Assembly: GCA_963921425.1 (NCBI GenBank)
Contig: OY992832.1
Coordinates: forward strand, 15,040,835 to 15,104,834
DNA from: Dryas octopetala
Taxonomy: Eukaryota > Streptophyta > Magnoliopsida > Rosales > Rosaceae
Length of the DNA: 64,000 bases
Direction: 5' to 3'
Below the pieces are notes generated by a model that saw only the letters and a program-made list of their open reading frames with translations, was not told where the DNA came from and made no database searches. A program made the translations under genes and the position numbers. This document shows, piece after piece, positions 33,653 to 43,990 of the stretch; positions within the stretch are counted from its first letter, which is position 1; every line of letters begins with the position of its first letter.

Positions 33653-36238
33653 CACTACAACAAAAGAGGCCTATAATAGCATTTAATTATAGCATTTTTT
33701 TAAAAGTGCTATTATATTTAATATAATTGTAGCGTTACTTTCTAAAAACGCTATGGGTAATGAAAGCTAACAGGCGGCACATGAAAATTTAGGCGCGGGC
33801 CTGTTTGGTTTTATTTATTTTTTCTTTTCAAAACTCTGAAGGAGAACAGAGAAAGTCCATCTCTTCACTTTCCTACTTTCTCACCCCTCAGTTGTCACTG
33901 TCTCTCTCCCTAGCAGCCCTCTCTCCCTCTTCGGATCCACTCTCTTTCGCCTCCCTCTCGCCAAACCCCAAACAACTAAAACACAAAAACTCCTCACTCT
34001 CAAAACCTAGTCACTGTCTCTCTTTCAGTCTCTCGGACTCTCTCGCCGTCTAGCGCTGCCCTTTCTCTCTCTCTCACTCATCTCGCGCCGGCGTCGCCCT
34101 CTCTCTATCTCTGTGAGTCTGTGACTCTGTCACTCATCTCCCTCAGTCTCTCAGTCTTTCGCCTCTCATCTCTCATCTCTCACAGTCTCATCTCTGTCGA
34201 AGGTCGCAGCTCCAAAACTCAAAAGGTATGTCATCTCTCTCTCACTCTCATATCTCGTGCAATTTTAATTAGCGTTTGATTTGGGGATTCACGGGTTAGG
34301 GTTCAATTTAGGGTTTTTCTGTTTAATCAATTAAGGATTTTTGTATAATTGTTTTTTTGTTCACTTCTTAGGGTTTGATTATCGGCTTAAACAGAGGGAT
34401 TTAATTTGATTATCTGCATTATTTTCCTCGATCAGTAAAATGTTGTTTGGTTATCTGCGTGTAATTGATTATCTGCATATTTGATTATATGTTCTATTCT
34501 ATTTTGCATAGGGACTAAAATGTTGTTTGGTTGTTTGATAGTAAACTAGAAAACTCATTTGGGTTGGGTGTTATTAAATAAATTGTATTTATGGGTTAGT
34601 CACGGTTCGTTTATTAAGTTATGTTGGCCTCTGATTTCCACTGCAATGTCCTTTAATTAGGAATGTCAACAATGGATGAGAGTTCTAGAGCTGAAGCAGT
34701 CACAGAAGGGGTTGATCCTCCTCAAACAGCCCCACAACCCCCAAGGCCCTCAACGACCCCACAATTCAAATGTGTTTGAACTTTTTTAAATTATGTCATT
34801 CTTTATCAAGTGTGGCTAATCATTCTTTATTTTGTTTTGATTGGTTTAGGTTTCTTGTCTTGAGCAGGAGAGTAGCTCATTATATGATAAACATTTCCGG
34901 TGAACAAAAGCTTCTATGAGATTTTGGATGGCTGGTTGATTCAATTTTTGGATGGCTGTTTGATTCAATTTTTGGATGCCTGTTTGATTCAATTTGGATG
35001 AATGGATGAATGAACAAAAGCTTATGCGTTTTTTTTTTTGTCAGCTTGTTATGTTTAGAAAGGCAGCTTTGGTTTATTTTCAGCCTTTTTTCATAATAAT
35101 AAAGTATGTATAAATATGTAATGCTTTTCTTCTAATGGTTATTTTCCATATCTCTTATTATAGAGCAAATGCATAAATTTTTTGGATTATAGGGATCATT
35201 GGACATTGGTTATCATTGACCCGTATGCTGAATTGCTTTATCACTTAGATCCTATGTTAGGTGAAGTATAGAGTTCTAAACAATATTTGCAGAGGGATGA
35301 GGTTGAAACACTATTGTTAATAGACATCTCAATTCTCAATCTTTTACAGGGACTTTGCCAAATTAGTGAGTTGAGTTCAAATTGGCTGGAAAAAGCTGAA
35401 GATGTAAGCACATAATTTTTTTAAATTTTTTTTTATTATTTTCTTGTATCTGTATGTAAGGATCATGGTCTATTTTCTTATTAACTTTCTGGTCTATTTT
35501 TTTACAGGCTTTTAAAGTCAGAGACCATGTGGAAGTTAAAACTTATTGAGGTATGGTTTACTATTCCTGTCTCCTTTGCTTGTTTATTATTCCTGTCTCA
35601 ATTACCCATTCTAATTTTTATAAGTGTAATTTTGTTTTATTAGTTTCTTTTGGCAGCTTAGCTAGAGACTCAGCTATTGGAATTGAACGCTTGCTTATGA
35701 GAAGTAGCAAATTGATTTAGTTGTGTTTGTTACTATAGGGCCTAATATATGCATTACTGTTATATAGGGAAAAAATGAGACATTATTGTACTTATGGAGC
35801 CTTATGTAATACACTTAATTTATTCTTTTGAGGTCATTTAATGAGATGTGTCTTACCATTTACTATTGACAGCATTATATAATTTACTCTTGAAAGCAAC
35901 AAAAAAATGACATGGAAAAAATGCTATGGAAAAGGTATAAAAAGAACTATAATAGTATTCTAAACACTAGCAACACATATGCTATTAAAAGCCACAATAA
36001 TAGCATTTTAAAATCGCTATGGTATATATTTCTATAGCATTTCGATCACGCTATTATATATATCTTTTATAGCATTTTAAAAATGCTATAGAAAGGTTTT
36101 TTTTAATAGCGTTCCAAAAATGCTATAAAAGACCTTGGGTCTATTATAACGTCGGCTGACATAGCGTTTTCAATAACGCTATAAAAGGGTTTTTATAGCG
36201 TTTTTTGAGTGCTATAAAAGCCCTTTTCTGTTCTAGTG
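33653..36238. mobile_element. CACTA (En/Spm) transposon, non-autonomous, 2.59 kb
   Basis: Starts CACTACAACAAAAGAGGCC and ends with the inverse of CACTAGAACAGAAAAGGGC. Both ends are flanked by TAG (33650-33652 and 36239-36241), the 3 bp target duplication of the superfamily. Subterminal regions carry many ATAGCATTTT/ATAGCGTTTT motifs in both orientations (33680-33765 and 35940-36215), the likely transposase-binding array. The interior has a CT-rich promoter-like stretch (33880-34230), a donor at about 34226 (GTATGT), an acceptor at about 34660, and an ATG at 34665 that opens a frame of about 36 codons. A broken Ulp1-like fragment follows at 35173. No transposase domain is recognisable, so mobility would depend on a partner element. 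The near-perfect ends suggest a fairly recent insertion. Confidence 0.9.
35173..35271 (+). pseudogene. Remnant of Ulp1-like (C48) peptidase domain
   Basis: A short frame reads FLDYRDHWTLVIIDPYAELL and then YHLDPM before a stop at 35269. The HW-[TL]-x-V-I and LDP(M/L) pattern is that of the His and Asp catalytic region of Ulp1-family cysteine proteases, which plant CACTA and Mutator elements often carry. A weak continuation (about 35515-35560) resembles the region of the catalytic cysteine but is interrupted. Non-functional as read. Confidence 0.6.
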
Positions 36239-36329
36239 TAGAGGAGTACAAATGACATTAGGAGAAGGTAGAAGACAAATAAAAAAGGCACAAGAAGAAG
36301 ACAGCTAACATTCCTCTAGGCTAGACTAG

Positions 36330-37201
36330 TGTCACGCGGCGAAACTAAAGCCCAGCGGAAGCATCAAATATTACACATTTCTCGTCGTCCCGTGCGGCAC
36401 CAGAATCCACTCAAGTCCTGGTCAGCCTGTTTCACCCATGAATAACACATAATTATGTCCAGTAACAAAAGATACGGAAGACATCCAACACGCATCTTTA
36501 ACGAGTCCCCCCACAAACCCGTGTTATGTATTGGTGACGAGACATGGTCTGCCGCACCAATATCCAATCAGCATCCGTACTCTGTCGGGATAATCTCTTA
36601 ATAGCACACATAACCCATGAGGTACTGAAGGAAAGGTTTACCCACAATCCTATTCTTCAACTAGTCATGCACGCAGCCATACGTGCATGCCACCCAAGAG
36701 CAACACATATAACATCGAATATCCACACATCAAACCTTCATCGCAATTCAGGGTCGCCTAACCTGCACTCGTCGACATCCATGCACTTCCTTGAGCAAGG
36801 CCGAACTCAAGCCAAGCTCCAACGTGGTTAGAGTTCACCACGACACTCTAAGATGATGACATGATATGCCCAAGCAATACTGGTGCCCCTTACTACTAGT
36901 AATGTTTGCAAAACCTCCTATCTTACAGAGACACTAATTGCCCTTGTGACAATCTAGTGTTCGGCATACTCATGGTATCGCACGTTGCCACACGTTACCA
37001 AGAAAGGGACTCACTTAGTGCCCAACATCCTAACAACACTCGGGGTGATGTAGAGTCTTACAACAAGTGTCACTCCCCTATATAGCATTCTAAGTCATCT
37101 TCCATCCGGCAGGATGAAATATCAATATGCACGAAGAGTCATAATGGATATTCCCTGCATATTTCTCCCATGGACGCGCTATGAGAAGTCCATCCGTGAC
37201 A
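36330..37201. mobile_element. Putative solo LTR or TIR element, 872 bp
   Basis: Begins TGTCACGCGGCG and ends CATCCGTGACA, so the ends are inverse copies of TGTCACG. The interior differs in base composition from its surroundings (more GC, near 50 percent). TG...CA ends suggest a solo LTR, but the flanks ACTAG and CTAAG are only approximately alike, and the inverted match extends to TAGTGTCACG. No coding content. Type uncertain. Confidence 0.5.
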
Positions 37202-38229
37202 CTAAGCTTGTTATAGCTCCTGGAATGTCATTCCTTGTTAGTTTTGTGTTTAGAGATTATAATTTTAATAGTTTTTTTATTGATTAATTGTTATCCATAA
37301 GTTTTGAACTCAAGACATACTCTAAGAAGAGAGAATATATGTTATCCACTAGAAGGACCGTTCATTATCAAACTACAAGTGTATTAATTAAAAAATTTTA
37401 AACCACAAATATCATTTGTGAAATTTGGCCTAATTATATGAGTAAATGCTTTTAATCAATAAAATTACTAACTCCCACTTCACTGAATATTTTCAACAAG
37501 GAAATCATAGTTCCTTGGACTGGCTTTTCAACAACGAAATAAAAATCTACTTGCGTCGTTTCTATAAATTTTCCTTCATCATCCAAAATGCCAACTTTCT
37601 CACCTTTCCTTCAAGACACACGATTAAATTAACAGAGTATCCTCAATGGTGAATAATGAATATGATGCTATAAATTTTTTCAACAATGGGGCTCCTACTT
37701 GGTCTCCAAAAATACCTAAAATTGATAAATTAGGTACTTGTACCAATTGCCAAAAGCACGCTCATAACAAAAGTGACAAAAATGTTTCTTCAAGAAAACA
37801 CAAAGCAACAAAAACAAATTAAACCTTCTTGTTGTTGTCATACTATTTCATGAACCATCTTCAGCAATCATGCATGTCATTCCAATCCATTTCAACTTGG
37901 ACTTGGTTCAAGCTTTTCATAATTCTATTCCCCTAAATAACATGATGTCATATCATTGGTAGTAAAGGATTCTTGATAATCCGTGACAAAAACGCAGCGT
38001 ACGTACGCCATAATATTTATATATAAACAGAGCAAGATACTAACAGTGCCACTTGTTTCGTTGAGGTTTCAAAGCCATAACTTGTCCAAATACTATATTA
38101 CAACAACATATCATCAGACACAACGAAACAAAAAGAAATAGTTTGCTTTACTACCTCCAGTATCTACCCTTCACTTCACCCCACCCCCCCCCCCCCCCCT
38201 CTCACTCCACCCATACCACTTGAACATAC
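37202..38229. other. Intergenic, 3' side of the di-SUMO gene
   Basis: AT-rich; a C-run at 38183-38199. The last 100-300 bp are probably 3' UTR of the di-SUMO-like gene. No other gene seen. Confidence 0.4.
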
Positions 38230-38372
38230 TTACGCTCTAAAGATTGGGAGCGCGTCAATTATATCCTGATCTTCCATTCCCACCTGCAACACCAAATATT
38301 CAATCACAATCTGAAAACTCAACGGTAAGACAGACACACACATATATATATGTATGTATGTATATATATATA

Positions 38373-38406
<34 letters not shown>

Positions 38407-40096
38407 CAAGGAGGGGACCTCATCTGGAGTCTGGTCGGGTCCAACGCGACGACCATTAAACATGAAAGATATATCGTATAAGTAGTCCACTAACTGTCGA
38501 TCACAGTAAGCAGTCATAAGCTTCTTCAGTCGAGTGCTTCTCTTCATCCTGAACAATACTTCCTTCCCATCCTACAAAACATAATCAAACTAATTCCAGC
38601 ATTGGCAGGTAAACGACATACAAAGTGCATTACAATCCACTGTAAGCAAACTTCATTCATGGCCAACCTATCACTTGCAAAAATTTGAAAAGTAGAGTAA
38701 AATAAAAGAATCCATTTATATCTCTAATTTATTATTAAGAAAATAACATCAGTTTTAAGGTATTATGAGCAGTTTTTTTATCTGAGAACTATGATGACTG
38801 ATATCCAAGCAGACACGCATCACAAAAGCATGGGGTAAGTGGCTCAGAGAAAATTTTGAAAAAATACAAAGATCATATATTCAACTGAAATTCCACATGA
38901 ATTCTAAAAATTAGGCAAAATGATAAACAAAAAATCCATAACTTAGTATACATAAAATTGAATAATGGGGCGAAAATTATCAAACAGACAAAATACAAAG
39001 CATATTAGATTGGACATTTGGACATTCCAAATTAAAACATGAAAAAAATAAACCCTAATTTTCGAATATTTTTTTCCAGAACTAAACCAAAACCCTAAGA
39101 GAGAGAAAGAGAGAAGCAAAGGGGATGCACCAGAGCCTGGACACTGAGGAAAATTATTTTCTTGTCCTCCTCCTTCTGGGTTGGGAGTGCACCAATTATA
39201 TCCCGATCTTCCATTCCCATCTGCAACAACAAATATTCAGTCACAATCTGAAAACTCAACGGTAAAAACTGCACATACACAAAAAGATACAGAAAGATAT
39301 ATAGGGGAGGCAGGAGACCTCATGTGGAGTCTGGTTGGGTTCAAGGCGACGACCATTATACATGAAAGATATATCGTGTAAGTAGTCCACTGACAGTCGA
39401 TCACAGTAAGCTGTCATAAGCTTCTTCAGTCGAGTGCTTCTCTTCATCCTGAACAATACTTCCTCCCCATCCTACAAATTACAAAAAATTATTTATCAAA
39501 CTAATCCCAGCATTGGCAGTAAATTAATGACATACAAAGTGCTTTACAACATCCATTGTCAGCAAACTTCATTCATGAAAAACCCATCACTCACAAAAAT
39601 CTGAAAACTAGAGTTAATAAAAGGCATCATTGCTCTTGCACTCCAATACATATCATAAAACAATCCAATTATATCTCTAATATTAAGAGAATAACATCAG
39701 TTTTAAGGTATTATGAACAGTTTTTTTTTTTCTGAGAATCACAAAAACACAGGGTAAGTGATACATTGGAAAAAAATAAAAAGTATATTCAACTAAACTT
39801 CCACATGCATTCTAAGAATTAGGCAAAATGGAAAACAAACAATCCAAAACTAATATAGATTAAATTGAATAATGGGGGAAAATTATCAAACTGACAAAAT
39901 ACAAAACATATTAGATTAGATATTCCAAATTAAAAACATAAGAAAAGAAACCCTAATTTTGGAATTATTTATTTTCCAGACCTAAACCTATACTATAGGA
40001 GAGAGAAGGATAGAAGCCAAGGGTAAGTACCAGGGCCTGGACACTGAGGGTGATTATGTTCTTGTCCTCCGCCTTCTGGTTTCGTACGCCCGACAT
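38230..40096 (-). CDS. Di-SUMO-like gene: two SUMO domains fused in frame
   Basis: Five exons on the minus strand: 40096-40031, 39471-39319, 39220-39131, 38571-38419 and 38283-38230, all GT-AG and phase 0, giving 171 residues. Exons 1-2 encode SUMO unit 1 ([20 protein letters not shown], then [20 protein letters not shown] to QTPHE). Exon 3 is a hybrid: [13 protein letters not shown] closes unit 1 and runs straight into [17 protein letters not shown], the start of unit 2. Exons 4-5 complete unit 2 and end [12 protein letters not shown]. Neither unit has the diglycine, so it cannot be conjugated through a normal C-terminus. Each second exon is 51 codons, one longer than in the intact SUMO. Both units keep the beta-grasp pattern without frameshift or stop. 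An in-frame ATG at 40138 would add MGGGRRVPVGPLRN. Resembles in concept the DSUL protein of maize. Expression unproven; could be a young pseudogene. Confidence 0.75.
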
Positions 40097-40138
40097 ATTT
40101 CTCAATGGTCCGACTGGGACTCTGCGACCTCCCCCCAT

Positions 40139-41048
40139 TTTTGGAGTCTTAGAGTTCTCTGTTTTTTCTGTCTCTTCAACTCTCAACTCTCAAGGAAGGA
40201 AATTGAAGAAGGAACAAAGTGAATGACTCAGGTTAATTATTCGGACAAATTAAATATGGCTTGAAAGACTCACTTGGGCTAGGCCCATTGCCGATTTTTC
40301 AAGTAGGCCCATTTAATTACCTGACAAAATTAGAAGGCCAAATTTCATTTTTTATATCTATAGTTTGCTCGAATTTTTACTTTGATACTTGTAGTTTCAA
40401 TTTTTTCAATTTTGATTATGTAGTTTGTAAAGTGTTACAATTTCAGTACACGTTTGTAATTCTGTCAATTTCGTTAAAGTGGGGGTAATTTGGTCTTTTG
40501 AGATGTTGCCAAATTTTGCTTTTGATACTTGTAGTTTGCTCAAAATTTCACTTCAGTATTTATAATTTATTCGAAATTCTTTTTTAGTATCTATAATTTG
40601 TTCGAAGTTCTGATTATAGTGGTGAAATTGACTAAGTTATAAATGTGTATTGAAATTGTAACATTTTACAAATTATAAGATCAAAATCAACAAAATTGAA
40701 ACTACAAAGGGAGGTTGAGATTGAGATTGAGATTGAGAGAGGAGAAGTGGAGGAAATATGCAATGAGTATGTTCAAGAAATTTACAAATAATTCATATAG
40801 CTCGTGAAATTGCAATATAATTTGGTTCAATTTATGGATCCATAAATTTTATGTGTAAAAACTGAATCAAACCACTGTACATAAACTTTGATAGAAGGAC
40901 TTGTCTATCACGAGAATACAAGAGCTGGCATCCCTTCCTCTCATTTATGTGTGTGTGTGTGTGTCTCTCTCTCTCTCTCTCTCTTATTTTTGTCTCGGTC
41001 TCTCTTGAAGAGATGCCACGTCACCAGACACATGCAAGTTTTATTCAA
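40139..41048. other. Upstream region of the di-SUMO gene
   Basis: The proximal part is alignable with the intact SUMO promoter (TCAAGGAAGGAAATTG, TTAAATATGGC, GGCCCA boxes near 40282 and 40307). Further up is AT-rich DNA and a compound (GT)n(CT)n microsatellite at about 40948-40983. Confidence 0.5.
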
Positions 41049-41787
41049 GGCATAAATTCAATTTAGACACATAACTATATATGCTATTTCAACGGAATCC
41101 ACGAACTTTCAAATATTTCAAATATACACCTGATTTATTATGTAAATTGAAAAATAAAATTTCGTCCATCAATTTATTGAGAGATCAGTTAAATGTCAGT
41201 TTGCCTTTTGCTAACGGTGATTAATTGGCGATGTGGCACCAACTCAGCATACATTTCCCGCCAAATGAGCAACACATGTCCACTTGACACGGGCCCACAC
41301 ACCCATCACCTCTTTCCTGCTCATCGAATGCTCTCATGATCATTTAGTTTCCAAAAAACATCACATTTCCCCCAAATTCGAATATAAATCTCACTTGTGT
41401 TCAACGAGCGAGAAAGAGATGATGACTTTGTGGACCCATGTCAGGGGTTAGGTGGACCTGTGTCGCTCATTTGGTGGGAAATGAGCGACACGGGTCCACC
41501 TAACTCCTGGCACGGGCCCACAAACTCTCACTCTCTCTATTATTATTAAATTGTGGGTCCATATCGCTCATTTGGCGGGAAATGTTTGCTGAGATAGCGT
41601 CACGTCGTCAAATAATCCTAGTCAGCAAAAGTCAAGCTGTCATTTAACTGATCTCTCAACGAATCAATGGACAAAAATTCATTTTTCAATTTAGATAATA
41701 GATCGGGTGTATATTTGAAATATTTTAAAGCTCATGAACCCCGTTAAAATAGCTTATATAATTATGTGTCTAAATTAAATTTATGCC
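41049..41787. mobile_element. Mutator-like MITE with long inverted repeats, 739 bp
   Basis: Starts GGCATAAATTCAATTTAGAC and ends with its inverse; the inverted arms extend about 230 bp at roughly 80-85 percent identity by eye. The flanks are a perfect 9 bp target duplication TTTATTCAA (41040-41048 and 41788-41796), diagnostic of Mutator-like elements. The centre holds further CGCTCATTTGGYGGGAAATG repeats in both orientations. No coding capacity. Lies downstream of the decayed SUMO copy at 42101. Confidence 0.9.
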
Positions 41788-42100
41788 TTTATTCAAACTT
41801 CTATTGGTTTAATCGATTAAATGTCTACATCTAGTTTTTCATTAGCCATCTTCGACCAATTATGGCCTACCTCCCTATTCCCTGACTGGTATGATTTGGA
41901 TCGCTTTAATGGATTAAATGTCTATATATCCCTAATTTATCATCACGTACTATCCTCAACCAATTATAGCCTGCCCCCTACTTAAATTTGGCGTTGGTTG
42001 AAGCCTTTATTAATTGTCCAGTCGAATAATTTTTATTATCACTATTCTATTATATCTAACAATGCTTTGGCTTTTCTTGTTAGGATTGGCACCAGCTCCG

Positions 42101-42841
42101 AACCTGAAAACTGAATGGTAAAAACTGCATTCGCGAGAGACACAGAGGGAAGGGGACCTCATCTGGATCGAGTCTGGTCAGGACTAATATGACGACCAGC
42201 ATACACGAACCTCATCCAATTTAACTCCCATCCGGCCAGTCGATCACAGTAAGCAATCATAAGCTTCCTCAGTTGAGTGCTTCTCTTCATATATCCTCAA
42301 GAATACTTCTTTCCCGTTCTACAAAACATAATCAATTAAACTCATTCCACCATTAAAGGGCATACAAAGTGCATTACAACATCAACTGTCAGAATATTAA
42401 CTTCATTCATGGCCAACTTATGAATCACAAAAATATAACTAAAGAGAGTCAAAATAAAAGGCATATATTATTGCCCTTGCATTTCAAATGTGAGACTAAA
42501 TCCTCACATATATAGCAGATAACAATCCTCAATAACATAATATCATATACATGGTTAAGACATTCATTATAAATTAAACAATCCCTTTGTCTCTGTAATA
42601 ATATTATTAAGAAAATAAAATCAGTTTTATAGTATCATGAACAGTTTTCTTTTCTGATAAATATAATGACCGATAGAAAAGGGAACCCTATTTTTGGAAT
42701 TAATTTTGAGAAGCTAAACCAAAAAACCCTGAGGAGGACCAGGTCCTTGACACTGAGGTTGATGTAAAGAGCGTCCTCCGGGTTTGGGACGCCGGACATG
42801 TTTCTCAGAGGTCCGACTGGGACTCTGCGACCTGCCCCCAT
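42101..42841 (-). pseudogene. SUMO pseudogene (third copy)
   Basis: Exon 1 (42799-42740) is intact: MSGVPNPEDALYINLSVKDL, with an in-frame upstream ATG at 42841 adding MGAGRRVPVGPLRN. Exon 2 (42318-42158) is recognisable but is 161 nt instead of 153, because of two separate 4 nt insertions (42291-42294 and 42167-42170). Each breaks the frame and their sum does not restore it. Exon 3 is almost wholly deleted: sequence passes from a GATTGG stub at about 42084 to intron 2 sequence at 42101. The introns align with those of the di-SUMO gene. Clearly non-functional as a SUMO, although exon 1 with its extension could still be translated as a short peptide. Confidence 0.85.
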
Positions 42842-43010
42842 TTCCAGTCTTCAACGAATTGCTTTCTCTGATTTTCCCTCTTCAACTTTCAAGTTTCAAG
42901 AAAGGAAATGGAAGGCGTTATATATGGGCTTTGACAATCCTCAGTGGCGCCAAGCCCCCTACTTCAACTAGGCCCATTTTAACGAGTGGCCCATTTTATA
43001 TTTTGGAATA

Positions 43011-43423
43011 GGCGGAGGTTATTCCGACCACCCTCTATTGCTGAGTTGACCACCCTAAGATATTTTGAACCAATTTTTCTTATTTTATCCTTTCTTGTAA
43101 AAAATTATGAAACCACTCAGATCCATTCTGCAGCATTCTACTGAAACATACTAAAGAGTTTGGCAGCTTACGGTCAAATATAATGACAATGTTCAGCAGA
43201 ATACTGCCGAATGTCTTTTTCATTTCCATTCGGTGATTACTTCCGAAAACTCCTCCAATGTTCTGTAGTTAGGTGCCGAATAACCATAAAACATTTATAC
43301 AAACAAGTGTCGAATGACCCGACGAATAAAATTAATTGGAATAGTTTATTTTAAGGGTAAAATTAAAATTTAAAAATAGGGTGGTCAACTCAACAATTTA
43401 AGGTGTTCGGAATAACCCGAGCC
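43011..43423. mobile_element. Mutator-like MITE, 413 bp
   Basis: Starts GGCGGAGGTTATTCCGACCA and ends with the inverse of GGCTCGGGTTATTCCGAACA; inner inverted segments (GTTGAGTTGACCACCCTA) extend the TIR to about 50 bp. The perfect 9 bp target duplication is TTTGGAATA (43002-43010 and 43424-43432). No coding capacity. Inserted in the upstream flank of the third SUMO copy. Confidence 0.9.
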
Positions 43424-43639
43424 TTTGGAATATGTATTCTTCTCTCAACAAAAAGCGTTTTTCTCCAAAGCCGCAAACCAGATTGAAAAACATAATAAAG
43501 AAATGAAGACGAATGGAAGAAAAATATGGAGAGATGTTGCAAAGAGAGAAATGAGATTGAGGCATTGACTAGGAGGTTGAGATTGAGAAGGGAGCTAGAA
43601 GGGATGAAAGAAGTGGAAAATATCAGACCCATGGTACAC

Positions 43640-43990
43640 CATCATAAAACAATCCATTATCTCTTAACATTGAGGAAAATAAAATCAGTTTAAGGTATTA
43701 ATTTATGTACAGCTGCTTTTGTTTTTCCTGAAAAATATGACTAATATCCAAGCAGACACTGCATCAAAAAAAAAAAATCATATATTCAACTGATAATCAA
43801 AAACCCCCAGCCTCCACATGAATTATAAAAAATAAGCAAAATGGAAAAACCCTATAGGTAAAAATTTAATAATGTTGGAGCAAAAATATCAACGGATTGG
43901 TTTCTTTTCTCTTCGACTTTGAAGGAAGGAAATGGATGCCATTGACAATGACTCTAGTTAACTATGGCTTTGACACTCCCAGTTGTGCTA
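43640..43990 (-). pseudogene. Fourth SUMO copy, intron-and-flank remnant
   Basis: Sequence like that of SUMO intron 1 (ATCCAAGCAGACACTGCATC, AAGGTATT...GTACAG, CATATTCAACTGA) runs into the shared SUMO 5' flank (GAAGGAAATGGATGCCATTG, GTGCTAGGCCCATTTAATAT), but exon 1 between them is missing. So a further duplicate existed and lost its coding exons. Confidence 0.7.

Noticed and set aside
36364..36831. Open frames on both strands inside the 872 bp block
   Set aside because: No transposase, reverse transcriptase or other domain is visible; they probably reflect the higher GC content of the block.
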